From CAIXSC01 sp046349915 (lineage in GTDB: Bacteria; Planctomycetota; Planctomycetia; Pirellulales; Pirellulaceae), in the NCBI GenBank assembly GCA_046349915.1, contig JAXMBL010000009.1, positions 1 through 64,000 on the forward strand: a DNA stretch of 64,000 nt, given 5' to 3'. The notes under the pieces were generated by a model. The model did no database searches, was not told the origin of the DNA, and saw only the letters and a program-made list of their open reading frames with translations. This document shows positions 42,425 to 51,442 of the stretch, one piece after another (position 1 is the first letter of the stretch; the number at the start of each line of letters is the position of its first letter). The translations under genes were made by a program, and so were the position numbers.

Positions 42425-45400
42425 TCAACGCAGAGTCGACAGGAACTCTACGACATCCCGCAATTCCCGCGGCGACAGTGCTCGATCGACGGCGGGCATG
42501 GCGGACCGCGGCGCGGAGCGTTCGTCGACCTCCGCCAAGGGAATCTCCTGCGTACGGCCATCGGCAAGCGTCAAGGTCACGGCCTGAGTCGTCTCCTTCA
42601 CCAGCGTTCCGGCGACAATCCGACCATCTTGCAGCACCAGGCTGACCGTCCCAAAGTTCGGGGCGATCTTGGCGTTGGGATCAATCAGTGATTCGAGCAA
42701 ACTTGTGCGCTCATGCCGCTTGCTCACCTCGCTCAGGTCTGGCCCAGCATCACCACCCTGCCCCCGAATCTTGTGGCATCGCACGCACTGGGCCACTCGA
42801 TGACCCGTAAAGATCTCCCGACCGCGTTCCGCGTCCCCGCCTGCGAGCGAGGTGCGGAAGCGGTCGATTGCGGCGCCCTTCTGAAGCGAAGCCTGGAAAC
42901 GCCGAACTCGCTCGCGCGCCTCCGGCAACTCTCGGGCCGACACGGCTTCCACGACATCGAGTTGCAGTTCCGCGGGCGCCTGTCCCCGCTCCAATCGCTC
43001 GGCCCATTGGGACAATGTCGCATCGGCCGCTTCAGTGCCCAAAGCCGCCAGTCCAGCGAGTGCCAATTGTCGCTCGCTCACCGACGACTGCTCTTGATCG
43101 AGTGCTTCAACATAAAGCTTGACGCCTCGCACCGCGTCCGCCTTGGCGATCAGCGAGCGAGCCGCGGCTCGCAACGGAGCACTGGAACTTGCAAGCGACT
43201 GCTCGAGCAATTCGACTTTCGCGGCATTTCCGCGAGCGACAAACAGTTCCAGCGCGGCAACGCGAGTCGCCACCGCTTGCTTGTCATCGCGGACCCAACC
43301 GACGAAAGTCGCATCATTCACATCGAGCTGAAGTTGCCCGATCAGTTTCGTCACGTCGGCCTGCAGGGTCGGCGGCGCCGTGGCCAAGAGAGCGGCAATT
43401 TGAGGCTGCACGGCTTTCCGGACTTCGGCAATGTCCATCGTGGACTCGCCCAACCACGATCCTGTCACGCGATCGCGCCGCGGACTCGCTTTGGTTGAAG
43501 CGAGTGCATCGAGCGCGTCGCGGCGGACTGGGAGTGGTTGTCGAGCATCCGCGGCGATGCGTGCAATCATCTCCCAGTTACCAGCCTGAGCGAGCCGATA
43601 ATTGGCATTGATCGCGCGTCGCGTGAATGCTTCGGGCCACCCCTCGGGGCTCACAGCGATACGAGACAGGGAATCCGCGAGCGGCTTGAGCGAATCTTGC
43701 GGGAAGGATAGATCGTGAATGGCTCGAGCCGCTTCCGTGGCGACCAATACATCCGAATCGTTCAGGAACGACGCAATGGCCGAGTCCATTTGTCGACGCA
43801 ACACCAAGACCGCGGCAAGACGCACGGGGCTGTCGGGATCATGCACACGATTCGCAGCGCGAGCGGCCGCGCCAAGTCGAGCAAGTGCGACCACGGCGGC
43901 GTGCCGGATGTAGCTGTCGGCGTCCGCATTGGCACGCAACAGTTTCCATAGTGGGTCGGCGGCCGACGCCACTTGCAGCCGTCCCAGCGACTCCGCGGAC
44001 ATGAAGCGAACTCGCGGCGACGGATCTTCCAGCATCGCGATCAGACGATCAGCATGTTCCGTCTGACCGCAGTCGGCGACGAATCGAGTAACCTGGGCGC
44101 GAAACTCAGCATCTTCGTCCGCCAGCAAAGTCGCCACATCGACTCCTTGCAGGAGTGCTCGATGGTCTCGAACCACTTGACCCAAACCCCAAAGTGCGTG
44201 CAAGCGAGCCAACCGCTGATCCCGCTCGCCCATCACCGACCGAAACACGCCCAGCGACTTCTGTCCTCGCTCGGCCAGAGCGTATTGCGCTCGCAAACGG
44301 ACTCTTTGGTCGGGGTGGCGCAACAATTCGGCCAGTTCGTCATTCTCACGATGCGAGAATCCCGCGGCGAACAAATCGCGCACGCGACGCACGTCGGCGG
44401 AATCACGTTTCACGGGATCGAACAGGCGGTATACGCGTCCTCCCTTGCTGCCGCCGTTCCACTCCAATCCCACGAAGTCGGAGACGTACATTTGGCCGTC
44501 GTATCCGAATTCGGCATCGGTGGCGAACAGTGGCTTGAGAAAGTCGTGGGCGTCGACGATCGTAAACCCCGCTCCTCGCGGCTCGACCGCAAACGATTCC
44601 AAGCCGCCGTTACCCGTGTAATTACAGAGGAAGAAATGATCGCGGTAGCGATCGGCAAGCCCTAGTCCCGGATAATGAGTGAAGCCGGATGGACCAGCCC
44701 CTAGCTTACCGACAGGCGGCAAGACCCACGCAGGTTGATAACCACGAGCCGCGGGATCGCCATCGACATACCACATTCGTTCGGCATGCCATGGCCCCGT
44801 GGGATAGGGATCGGGAAGAGTTTGGAAAGCCATGTTCCAACCGCTGTCGCCGCCATCGACTACGTAGACTAGACGCGAGTGGTCGCCTCGATCGCAGTTG
44901 TTGTCGGCGGCGAACAGATTTCCAAAATCGTCGAAGGCGATTTCCTGAGGATTTCGCAAGCCCGTATGAATCACCTCGAGGTCGCGGCCATCCGGTCGGC
45001 AGCGGAAGACGGCGCCCCGGCGAGCGGTTTCTAGCGTCGTTCCTTCTTTCGTACGGACGTGAAAACCACGATCCCCGACCGAGAAGTACAAGCGTCCATC
45101 GGGCCCCCAAATCACGCCATGCAGGTCGTGCCCCAGGAACGCCGCATTCACGCCGAATCCTTCCAACAGCTTCTCACGCTCCTCGGCCTTTCCGTCGCCA
45201 TCGCTGTCGCGCAGTCGCCAGAGCGACGGAATGCAAGTAAGCCATACCTGGCCGTCGCGTGCCACCAACCCCGCTGCCATGCCGTCGAGCGGTTGATTGA
45301 AGCCGCTGGCGTAAATCGTCGATCGCTCGGCCCGGCCATTCCCATCGACATCCTCTAACAGCCGCACTTGGTCGGTGTAGCGAGTGAACCAATCCCAACC

Positions 45401-45889
45401 GCCAGGGAATTTGTCGAGGTGCTTGCGGTACATGGCCAGGCGATCATCGAGCGTGCGGACCTGAAGATCGTCTTCCAGCAGAAACGGGCGAGTCCGGTTT
45501 TCTTCGGTGCCGCGATTGAATCGATACTCTTCGGCGACGTACACCCGATTGCGTTCGTCCAGGCAAATGGCCACGGGATTGCCCAAAGCCGGTTCGGCGG
45601 CGAACAACTCAACCTTCAAACCCGCAGGGACACGGAGTCCCGTAATGAAGCGTTCAGCCGCGACGGTTCCATCCGGCAAAGGGTCGGCGGTCAAGGGCGA
45701 CGCAGGGCCGCTCGTTGAGGGAGATTGAGCTGAGAGAGTAAGCGCCAACCAACTCCACGCCAACGTCGAGACGATCCAACGTGTGACGATCGAACGTGTG
45801 ACGATCGAACTGTTTCGTTGAGCGGTCCAATTCCTCGGCGGAATCGCAGTCTGTAGTTCCGTCGTCAGTCCCCCGAGACTTCGTGGCAT
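42425..45889 (-). CDS. Membrane-bound dehydrogenase-type protein: beta-propeller, HEAT repeats and C-terminal cytochrome c
   Basis: 1154 residues from the ATG at 45889, chosen for its GAGGAAAG ribosome site and the following signal/anchor (STLAWSWLALTLSAQSP). Residues about 55-420 are the planctomycete/verrucomicrobial N-terminal propeller (VPAGLKVELFAAEPALGNPV; FLGHDLHGVIWGPDGRLYFS; LRNPQEIAFDDFGNLFAADN). HEAT repeats follow (HPDQRVRLRAQYALAERG). The C-terminus carries a c-type haem CVRCH and CxxCH-associated segments (GDAGPDLSEVSKRHER; DPNAKIAPNFGTV; MPAVDRALSPRELRDVVEFL). These proteins are thought to oxidise sugars or related compounds in the periplasm with their own cytochrome; that is family-level inference. 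A 15-bp tandem duplication in the signal region gives a SIVTR repeat. Confidence 0.9.
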   Translation of the reverse strand: MPRSLGGLTTELQTAIPPRNWTAQRNSSIVTRSIVTRWIVSTLAWSWLALTLSAQSPSTSGPASPLTADPLPDGTVAAERFITGLRVPAGLKVELFAAEPALGNPVAICLDERNRVYVAEEYRFNRGTEENRTRPFLLEDDLQVRTLDDRLAMYRKHLDKFPGGWDWFTRYTDQVRLLEDVDGNGRAERSTIYASGFNQPLDGMAAGLVARDGQVWLTCIPSLWRLRDSDGDGKAEEREKLLEGFGVNAAFLGHDLHGVIWGPDGRLYFSVGDRGFHVRTKEGTTLETARRGAVFRCRPDGRDLEVIHTGLRNPQEIAFDDFGNLFAADNNCDRGDHSRLVYVVDGGDSGWNMAFQTLPDPYPTGPWHAERMWYVDGDPAARGYQPAWVLPPVGKLGAGPSGFTHYPGLGLADRYRDHFFLCNYTGNGGLESFAVEPRGAGFTIVDAHDFLKPLFATDAEFGYDGQMYVSDFVGLEWNGGSKGGRVYRLFDPVKRDSADVRRVRDLFAAGFSHRENDELAELLRHPDQRVRLRAQYALAERGQKSLGVFRSVMGERDQRLARLHALWGLGQVVRDHRALLQGVDVATLLADEDAEFRAQVTRFVADCGQTEHADRLIAMLEDPSPRVRFMSAESLGRLQVASAADPLWKLLRANADADSYIRHAAVVALARLGAAARAANRVHDPDSPVRLAAVLVLRRQMDSAIASFLNDSDVLVATEAARAIHDLSFPQDSLKPLADSLSRIAVSPEGWPEAFTRRAINANYRLAQAGNWEMIARIAADARQPLPVRRDALDALASTKASPRRDRVTGSWLGESTMDIAEVRKAVQPQIAALLATAPPTLQADVTKLIGQLQLDVNDATFVGWVRDDKQAVATRVAALELFVARGNAAKVELLEQSLASSSAPLRAAARSLIAKADAVRGVKLYVEALDQEQSSVSERQLALAGLAALGTEAADATLSQWAERLERGQAPAELQLDVVEAVSARELPEARERVRRFQASLQKGAAIDRFRTSLAGGDAERGREIFTGHRVAQCVRCHKIRGQGGDAGPDLSEVSKRHERTSLLESLIDPNAKIAPNFGTVSLVLQDGRIVAGTLVKETTQAVTLTLADGRTQEIPLAEVDERSAPRSAMPAVDRALSPRELRDVVEFLSTLR

Positions 45890-45963
45890 GGCTCTTTCCT
45901 CAAATCGAAGCTGGGAAGAATGTGTCAACAGAGTTGGGAAGATTCGATTCCCGCTATGATTTG

Positions 45964-46632
45964 TTATTCGCGGAACAAAGCTCGCAATAGCGTCGCTAAT
46001 TGCTGAGAGTCGCTGGTCACACTGAAGGCGATCGTGCCGGCGAGCGACAGCCCTAAGGCAATCAAAGCGAAACCTTGTGGGTTTCGGGCACCAGGTGATT
46101 CCCGCAATGCGGCGGCCAGCGATAGCTCCAACCTGCGCCAGCCAGCGAAACTTTGCCGAGCTCCCGTGGCCACCAATTGAGCGTTCCGCAACAACTCGGA
46201 CTGCTCCAGGCAAAGTTGCACCCCGAGTTGAGGCAGGACGAGGCAATCGCCCGCCCAGCGTGCCTCGGTATCGAGTTCGGCGACCACGGAGGCTAAAACG
46301 GGCCGTAATTGATCGACCGAGACGTTATAGACCACCAAACGGGGTCGCATGACCAGCACGACCAACGAAAGGCAAAGCAAGTAAAAGGTTCCCAACAGCG
46401 CCCAGACGTAACTGTGGAACCGCATGGCCGCAGCCTCGGGCATGAACAGCTCCATCGGGCCAGCAGCCACCAGCCCACTGAGGGCTAGCCCCAAGACGGC
46501 CGTATCCCGAGCCCCTGTCAGCAATTTGGGGCGGCGGGACAGGTTCATCAGCCCGAGCAGCGCAAAGTAGAGCGCCAACGGGGCTAACGCGATGAACAGA
46601 TGGAGGGAGTCGACAGATAGCATGCTTCGCAT
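45964..46632 (-). CDS. Small membrane protein, function unknown
   Basis: 222 residues from the ATG at 46632; an ATG at 46623 is equally possible, and no strong ribosome site marks either. Three membrane helices in the first half (LFIALAPLALYFALLGLMNL; AVLGLALSGLVAAGPMELFM; YVWALLGTFYLLCLSLVVLV), a soluble middle with ASVVAELDTEARWAGDCLVL, and a C-terminal helix (GFALIALGLSLAGTIAFSV). No family recognised. It lies upstream of the HEAT/cytochrome gene on the same strand with a 74-base gap. Confidence 0.7.
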   Translation of the reverse strand: MRSMLSVDSLHLFIALAPLALYFALLGLMNLSRRPKLLTGARDTAVLGLALSGLVAAGPMELFMPEAAAMRFHSYVWALLGTFYLLCLSLVVLVMRPRLVVYNVSVDQLRPVLASVVAELDTEARWAGDCLVLPQLGVQLCLEQSELLRNAQLVATGARQSFAGWRRLELSLAAALRESPGARNPQGFALIALGLSLAGTIAFSVTSDSQQLATLLRALFRE

Positions 46633-46821
46633 TCTAGATGAGGAAACAGGGAAACTGTAGTCCGCCTGCCCAACTTGGCAGGCTAACCCAGGTGCGAGGG
46701 GAGACACCGCAACTGCTTGCCTTACATGACTCTTTCGTGTTTACTCAGGGGTGGCTCCCGCTTGAGCCGATGCCAATAGCGAGAACGCTCAAGCCAACTC
46801 TATCCCACCGACCGCGGGCTT

Positions 46822-49743
46822 ATGCCGATGATTCGTTTCCTCCCTGCCCCTCGTGGGTCCATGCGACCGCACCTTCAACCCTGGTTCGTTTGCTGCCTAA
46901 TCGTCGTCGCCGCGGGTTTAATGTTCCCAGCCGACGATGCGAGGTCGGCGGACCCCTCGCAGCCAACCGCCGCTCAAAAGGCTGAACAAGAGAAGTTCTT
47001 CGAGGATCGCATCCGCCCCGTTCTCGCCGCCCACTGCTGGCAGTGCCACGGCAAGGAAAAGCAAGAGAGCGATCTCAGGCTCGATTCTCGCGACTCCGTG
47101 CTGGGCAAGAGTTCCTCCGGAGAACTGATTGCAACGCCAGGCGAACCCACCAAGAGTCTGTTGATCAAGGCGGTGCGTCACGAGGGAGACCTCAAGATGC
47201 CGCCCGAGCGGAAATTGTCTCCCGCCGAAATCGAGGCCTTGGAGCAATGGATCGCCATGGGGCTCCCTTGGCCCGCTGGCGATACTGCGCCCAAAGCTTT
47301 GACCGCGAGCCAGCGAGCAACGGTCGATCGGCAGAATCACTGGGCCTACCAGCCCATCATGCGTCCAGCGATTCCCGGCGTGCGTCAACAAAACAGACTC
47401 CGCACTCCGATTGATGCCTTTCTCGCGGCTCAACAAGAAGCGGCGGGGGTCGAGTTTTCCGCGGATGTCGACCGCCGTTCGCTCGCTCGCCGACTAGCAT
47501 TTGATTTAACTGGATTGCCGCTCGACGCCGACGCCTGCGAGTCCTTCGTCGCGGACGAATCACCCGACGCGACCGTCCGCTTAGTCGACCGACTGCTCGC
47601 CTCGCCGCATCACGGCGAGCGTTGGGGACGCCATTGGTTGGACGTCGCCCGCTACGCCGACACCAAGGGGTACGCGTTCGCCGCCGAACGCCGTTATCCC
47701 TACGCCTACACCTATCGTGACTACGTGATCCGCGCTCATAACGCCGACACCCCCTTTAACCATTTCGTGCTGGAACAACTGGCCGCCGACCAATTGCCTC
47801 CCGAGTTGCGGCCCGCCAATGGCGACAACTCGCAACTCGCCGCCCTGGGCTTTCTCACCACGGGACGAAAATTCAACAACGTTCACGATGACATCGACGA
47901 CAAGATTGACGTGGTCAGTCGCGGCTTGCTGGGCTTGACGGTGGGCTGTGCTCGTTGCCACGACCACAAGTTCGACGCCATCCCAATGGAAGACTACTAC
48001 TCGCTGTATGGCGTGTTCGCTAGCTGCCACGAGCCGGGTGAACTACCGATGATCGGCTCGCCTCTCCAAAACGACGCCTATCGCGCCTACGAAGCCGAAC
48101 TGAAGAAACTGCAAGATAAACGCGACGAGTACGTGGCGAAGAAGCGAATAGAACACACCGAACTGGCTCGCAATCGCGCGACCGATTATCTGGCGCGAGT
48201 GCTGGCGGACCAACCCAACGTCGTGCTCGAAAAGCTCGCGTTCCTGATCGGCAAGCCGGATGATCTGCGTCCCAAGTTGGTCGAGCGTTGGCGAGACTAC
48301 TTGAAGAAGACCGCTCGAGCGAACGACCCCGTCTTCGGTCCCTGGTTCGAACTCGCCGCGTTAACTCCCAAGTCCGAGCCAGGACAAACTTTCCCCGAAC
48401 TTGCGACGCCCATCGTGGCGAAGTGGCAAGGCGCCGTCGAGGGAACAGCCGACGGACAGATCAATCCACGAGTGAAGGCGGCATTAGCTGGGCAAACGCT
48501 GACCGAACGAGCGGAACTCGCACGACTTTACGGCGGCGTCTTCCAGCAAGCCTTAGAGGTGTGGCGACAAGCGGGCGGCAACGAGGCGGCCGAAGCCAAA
48601 CTGGACGAACCGACGCGTCAGGTGCTCAAGCATCTGCTGGCGAAAGAGTCCCCCACGAATCTCGCCGACTCGGACTTGAAGGGAGTATTGAACCGCGCCG
48701 AGGGAAACGAACAACGCGAATTACAGAAGAAGATCGACGGCTTTCAAGCGACGTCGCCCGCGGCGCCTCCGCGAGCCATGATTGTCGCAGATAACGCTCA
48801 GCCACATCACCCGCACATCTTCCTGCGAGGCAATCCGGCTCGCCCCGGCCCCAAGGTGCCGCGGCAGTTTCTCTTGATTGCCGCTGGTCCCGAGCGCAAA
48901 CCGTTTGAACGAGGCAGCGGTCGTCTCGAGTTGGCTCAGTCGATCGTGGCCCCGCAAAATCCGCTCACGCGTCGAGTGCTCGCAAACCGCATCTGGATGC
49001 ATCATCTGGGCGAGCCGATCGTATCGACCCCCAGCGATTTTGGGATCCGCATCGAGGCGCCAACTCAACATTTGCTCTTGGAGTATCTGGCCGATTTAGT
49101 GCTGGAACGAGAATGGTCGCTGAAGGCCCTGCATCGCGAAATCACACTGTCGACGGTCTTCGCGCAAGCGAGCGGCGACCGGCCCGAGGCGCGTGCGATC
49201 GATCCCGAAAACCGTCTCTATTGGCGCATGAATCGAAAACGACTCGAGTTTGAACCGTTGCGCGACGCGCTGCTGGCGATCTCGGGCCAACTTGATTCGC
49301 AATTCTATGGACGTCCCGCCGAAATCACTCGCCCCCCCTTCTCCGCTCGTCGCTCGATCTACGGCTACATCGATCGACAGGACTTGCCCAATCTGTTTCG
49401 CGTGTTTGATTTCGCGAGCCCCGACCAGAGCAGCGAACGGCGTCCTCGCACCATTGTGCCGCAGCAAGCGCTGTTCCTCATGAATTCGCCTTTCGTCGTC
49501 GATCAAGCCAAGGCCCTGGCCGCTCGGACCGCGGTGCGAACGGAAGGCGGCGAAGAGCGAGATCGGCGGATCGAGGCGATGTATCGCCAGACGTTCGGTC
49601 GAGCCCCCACGGCCGAAGAGCTTTCGCTGGGTAGACAATTCGTCTCCGCGGGAGGCATGTCTCCAGGCGACAACAAGCTCTCCGCATGGGAACAGTATGC
49701 TCAACTGCTGCTGTTGACCAATGAAGTCGCCTTCATTGACTGA
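46822..49743 (+). CDS. Planctomycete cytochrome C / DUF1549 / DUF1553 protein (second module)
   Basis: 973 residues. Signal peptide (WFVCCLIVVAAGLMFPADDA), then a PSCyt1-type haem domain (FFEDRIRPVLAAHCWQCHGK, with CWQCH), DUF1549 (about 195-400, RRSLARRLAFDLTGLPLDAD; HHGERWGRHWLDVARYADTK; GLTVGCARCHDHKFDAIPME, a second CxxCH) and DUF1553 (about 700-950, NPLTRRVLANRIWMHHLGEP; RTIVPQQALFLMNSPFVV). This is the full three-domain form, whereas the copy at 13549 has Ig-like domains instead of the cytochrome. Immediately followed by DUF1501 (42-base gap). Confidence 0.92.
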   Translation: MPMIRFLPAPRGSMRPHLQPWFVCCLIVVAAGLMFPADDARSADPSQPTAAQKAEQEKFFEDRIRPVLAAHCWQCHGKEKQESDLRLDSRDSVLGKSSSGELIATPGEPTKSLLIKAVRHEGDLKMPPERKLSPAEIEALEQWIAMGLPWPAGDTAPKALTASQRATVDRQNHWAYQPIMRPAIPGVRQQNRLRTPIDAFLAAQQEAAGVEFSADVDRRSLARRLAFDLTGLPLDADACESFVADESPDATVRLVDRLLASPHHGERWGRHWLDVARYADTKGYAFAAERRYPYAYTYRDYVIRAHNADTPFNHFVLEQLAADQLPPELRPANGDNSQLAALGFLTTGRKFNNVHDDIDDKIDVVSRGLLGLTVGCARCHDHKFDAIPMEDYYSLYGVFASCHEPGELPMIGSPLQNDAYRAYEAELKKLQDKRDEYVAKKRIEHTELARNRATDYLARVLADQPNVVLEKLAFLIGKPDDLRPKLVERWRDYLKKTARANDPVFGPWFELAALTPKSEPGQTFPELATPIVAKWQGAVEGTADGQINPRVKAALAGQTLTERAELARLYGGVFQQALEVWRQAGGNEAAEAKLDEPTRQVLKHLLAKESPTNLADSDLKGVLNRAEGNEQRELQKKIDGFQATSPAAPPRAMIVADNAQPHHPHIFLRGNPARPGPKVPRQFLLIAAGPERKPFERGSGRLELAQSIVAPQNPLTRRVLANRIWMHHLGEPIVSTPSDFGIRIEAPTQHLLLEYLADLVLEREWSLKALHREITLSTVFAQASGDRPEARAIDPENRLYWRMNRKRLEFEPLRDALLAISGQLDSQFYGRPAEITRPPFSARRSIYGYIDRQDLPNLFRVFDFASPDQSSERRPRTIVPQQALFLMNSPFVVDQAKALAARTAVRTEGGEERDRRIEAMYRQTFGRAPTAEELSLGRQFVSAGGMSPGDNKLSAWEQYAQLLLLTNEVAFID

Positions 49744-49785
49744 TCCGAATCACTATCACACTTTCCCGTTCCCGGGACTCGTCCA

Positions 49786-51258
49786 ATGAACTCGCCATCC
49801 GATTTGCCCGCGTCGCTTCACTCCGCCGCCGCCGCACTTACTCGCCGCGATCTGCTGCGTCGATCGGGCATGGGCTTCGCCATGCTGGGGCTGGCGGGAG
49901 TGCTGGGCGATGACGGGTCGCTGGTCGCTCCTGCTTCGGCCGCCGAAGGATACCGGAATCCACTCGACCCCAAGCCGCCTCATTTTGCGGCGAAAGCGAA
50001 ACGAGTGATCCACTTGTTCATGAATGGCGGTCCATCACATCTGGACACATTCGACCCGAAACCTTCGCTCGAAAAATACGCGGGAAAGGCTCTGCCGACT
50101 CCCAACTTGCAAACCGAGCGCAAGACAGGCGCCGCCTTCCCCTCGCCTTTCAAGTTTGCGAAGCGGGGCGAGTGCGGCATCGAGGTGAGCGAGTTGTTCG
50201 AGCATACGGCGAAGCATATTGACGATATGGCGGTCATTCGTTCGATGCACGCCGACGTCCCCAACCATGAGCCGTCGCTGTTGTTGATGAACTGCGGCGA
50301 GTCGCGTTTGGTGCGCCCCAGCATGGGCTCGTGGGTGACCTACGGCCTGGGAACCGACAACCAGAATCTGCCGGGATTCATCGCCCTATGTCCAGGTGGT
50401 TACCCCATTCTCGAGACGCAGAACTGGCAGGCGGCATTTTTGCCGGGCGTCTACCAGGGAACTCACATCAACACGCAGCATCAAGATATTCGCAAGCTGA
50501 TCGAGAACGTCAAGAACGAGTACCTTTCGCTCGACACCCAGCGTCGCCAGCTCGACCTGCTCGCGACGCTCAACCGCGGACATCTCGAGCAACGTGGGCA
50601 CGACCCATCGCTCGAGGCTCGCATCCATTCCTTCGAACTCGCCTACCGCATGCAGCAAGAAGCGGGCGAGGCGTTTGATGTCAGTCGCGAACCGAAGCAT
50701 GTGCTGGAAGCGTATGGCGAAGGGACGCAAGCTCGACAGATCCTGATCGCTCGCCGACTGATCGAGCGCGGCGTGCGTTTCGTGCAAGTGTGGCACGGCG
50801 CTGGGCAACCGTGGGACAACCACGACGATATCGCCGTCAATCACAAGAAGCTGGCCGACCAATGCGACAAAGCGATTGGTGCATTGATGACCGACCTCAA
50901 ACGGCTTGGCCTCTTTGACGAAACGTTGATCATTTGGGGCGGCGAATTTGGTAGAACGCCGACGGTCGAGTTGCCTCAAGCGGGCGCGAATGCGGGCAAG
51001 GTCAACGGCCGCGACCACAACCACTGGGGCTTCACCACATGGTTGGCGGGAGGCGGCGTGAAAGGCGGACAGGTTTACGGCGCCACCGACGAATTCGGTT
51101 TCCAAGCGGTTGAAAAGCGAGTGCACGTGCACGACCTGCATGCGACCATCATGGCGTTGCTGGGCTTCGACCACACGAAGCTCACCTATCGTTACGCCGG
51201 CCGAGATTACCGACTGACCGATATCCACGGCAACGTCATACGTGACCTGATCGCCTGA
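49786..51258 (+). CDS. DUF1501 family protein (second module), Tat-like signal
   Basis: 490 residues. TRRDLLRRSGMGFAMLGLAG is a twin-arginine-like signal. Family motifs: RVIHLFMNGGPSHLDTFDPK, IRSMHADVPNHEPSLLLMNC, IWGGEFGRTPTVELPQ, GRDHNHWGFTTWLAGGGVKG, then the end RYAGRDYRLTDIHGNVIRDL. It forms a two-gene operon with the preceding DUF1549/1553 gene. Its stop is followed after 6 bases by palindromic repeats. Confidence 0.92.
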   Translation: MNSPSDLPASLHSAAAALTRRDLLRRSGMGFAMLGLAGVLGDDGSLVAPASAAEGYRNPLDPKPPHFAAKAKRVIHLFMNGGPSHLDTFDPKPSLEKYAGKALPTPNLQTERKTGAAFPSPFKFAKRGECGIEVSELFEHTAKHIDDMAVIRSMHADVPNHEPSLLLMNCGESRLVRPSMGSWVTYGLGTDNQNLPGFIALCPGGYPILETQNWQAAFLPGVYQGTHINTQHQDIRKLIENVKNEYLSLDTQRRQLDLLATLNRGHLEQRGHDPSLEARIHSFELAYRMQQEAGEAFDVSREPKHVLEAYGEGTQARQILIARRLIERGVRFVQVWHGAGQPWDNHDDIAVNHKKLADQCDKAIGALMTDLKRLGLFDETLIIWGGEFGRTPTVELPQAGANAGKVNGRDHNHWGFTTWLAGGGVKGGQVYGATDEFGFQAVEKRVHVHDLHATIMALLGFDHTKLTYRYAGRDYRLTDIHGNVIRDLIA

Positions 51259-51264
51259 AAGACG

Positions 51265-51282
51265 CCGCTCGCGAAGCGAGCG
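51265..51282. repeat. Palindrome family C copy
   Basis: CCGCTCGC-GAA-GCGAGCG, six bases after the DUF1501 stop and directly preceding REPIN-like element 2. Confidence 0.75.
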
Positions 51283-51284
51283 AA

Positions 51285-51438
51285 GTAGCCATCTCGCTTC
51301 GCGAGATGATCAGCCGCACTACCCAACACGTCTCCCAAGCAGACTCACGCACGAACATCGTCTGGCGAGGACTAGCGTTAACGCAGGCGGCGAGCGCGGC
51401 GCCACGCGGCGGTTCCGCTCGCGAAGCGAGCGGGCTAC
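51285..51438. repeat. REPIN-like element 2
   Basis: GTAGCC...GGCTAC ends with ATCTCGCTTCGCGAGAT (51291-51307) and CCGCTCGC-GAA-GCGAGCGG (51415-51433). The spacer is longer (about 107 bases) than in elements 1 and 3. It lies between convergent genes. Confidence 0.8.
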
Positions 51439-51442
51439 CACG

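Noticed and set aside
45781..45810. 15-bp tandem duplication in the signal region of the HEAT/cytochrome gene
   Set aside because: Only two copies, in frame; it is a minor local duplication without a likely function.
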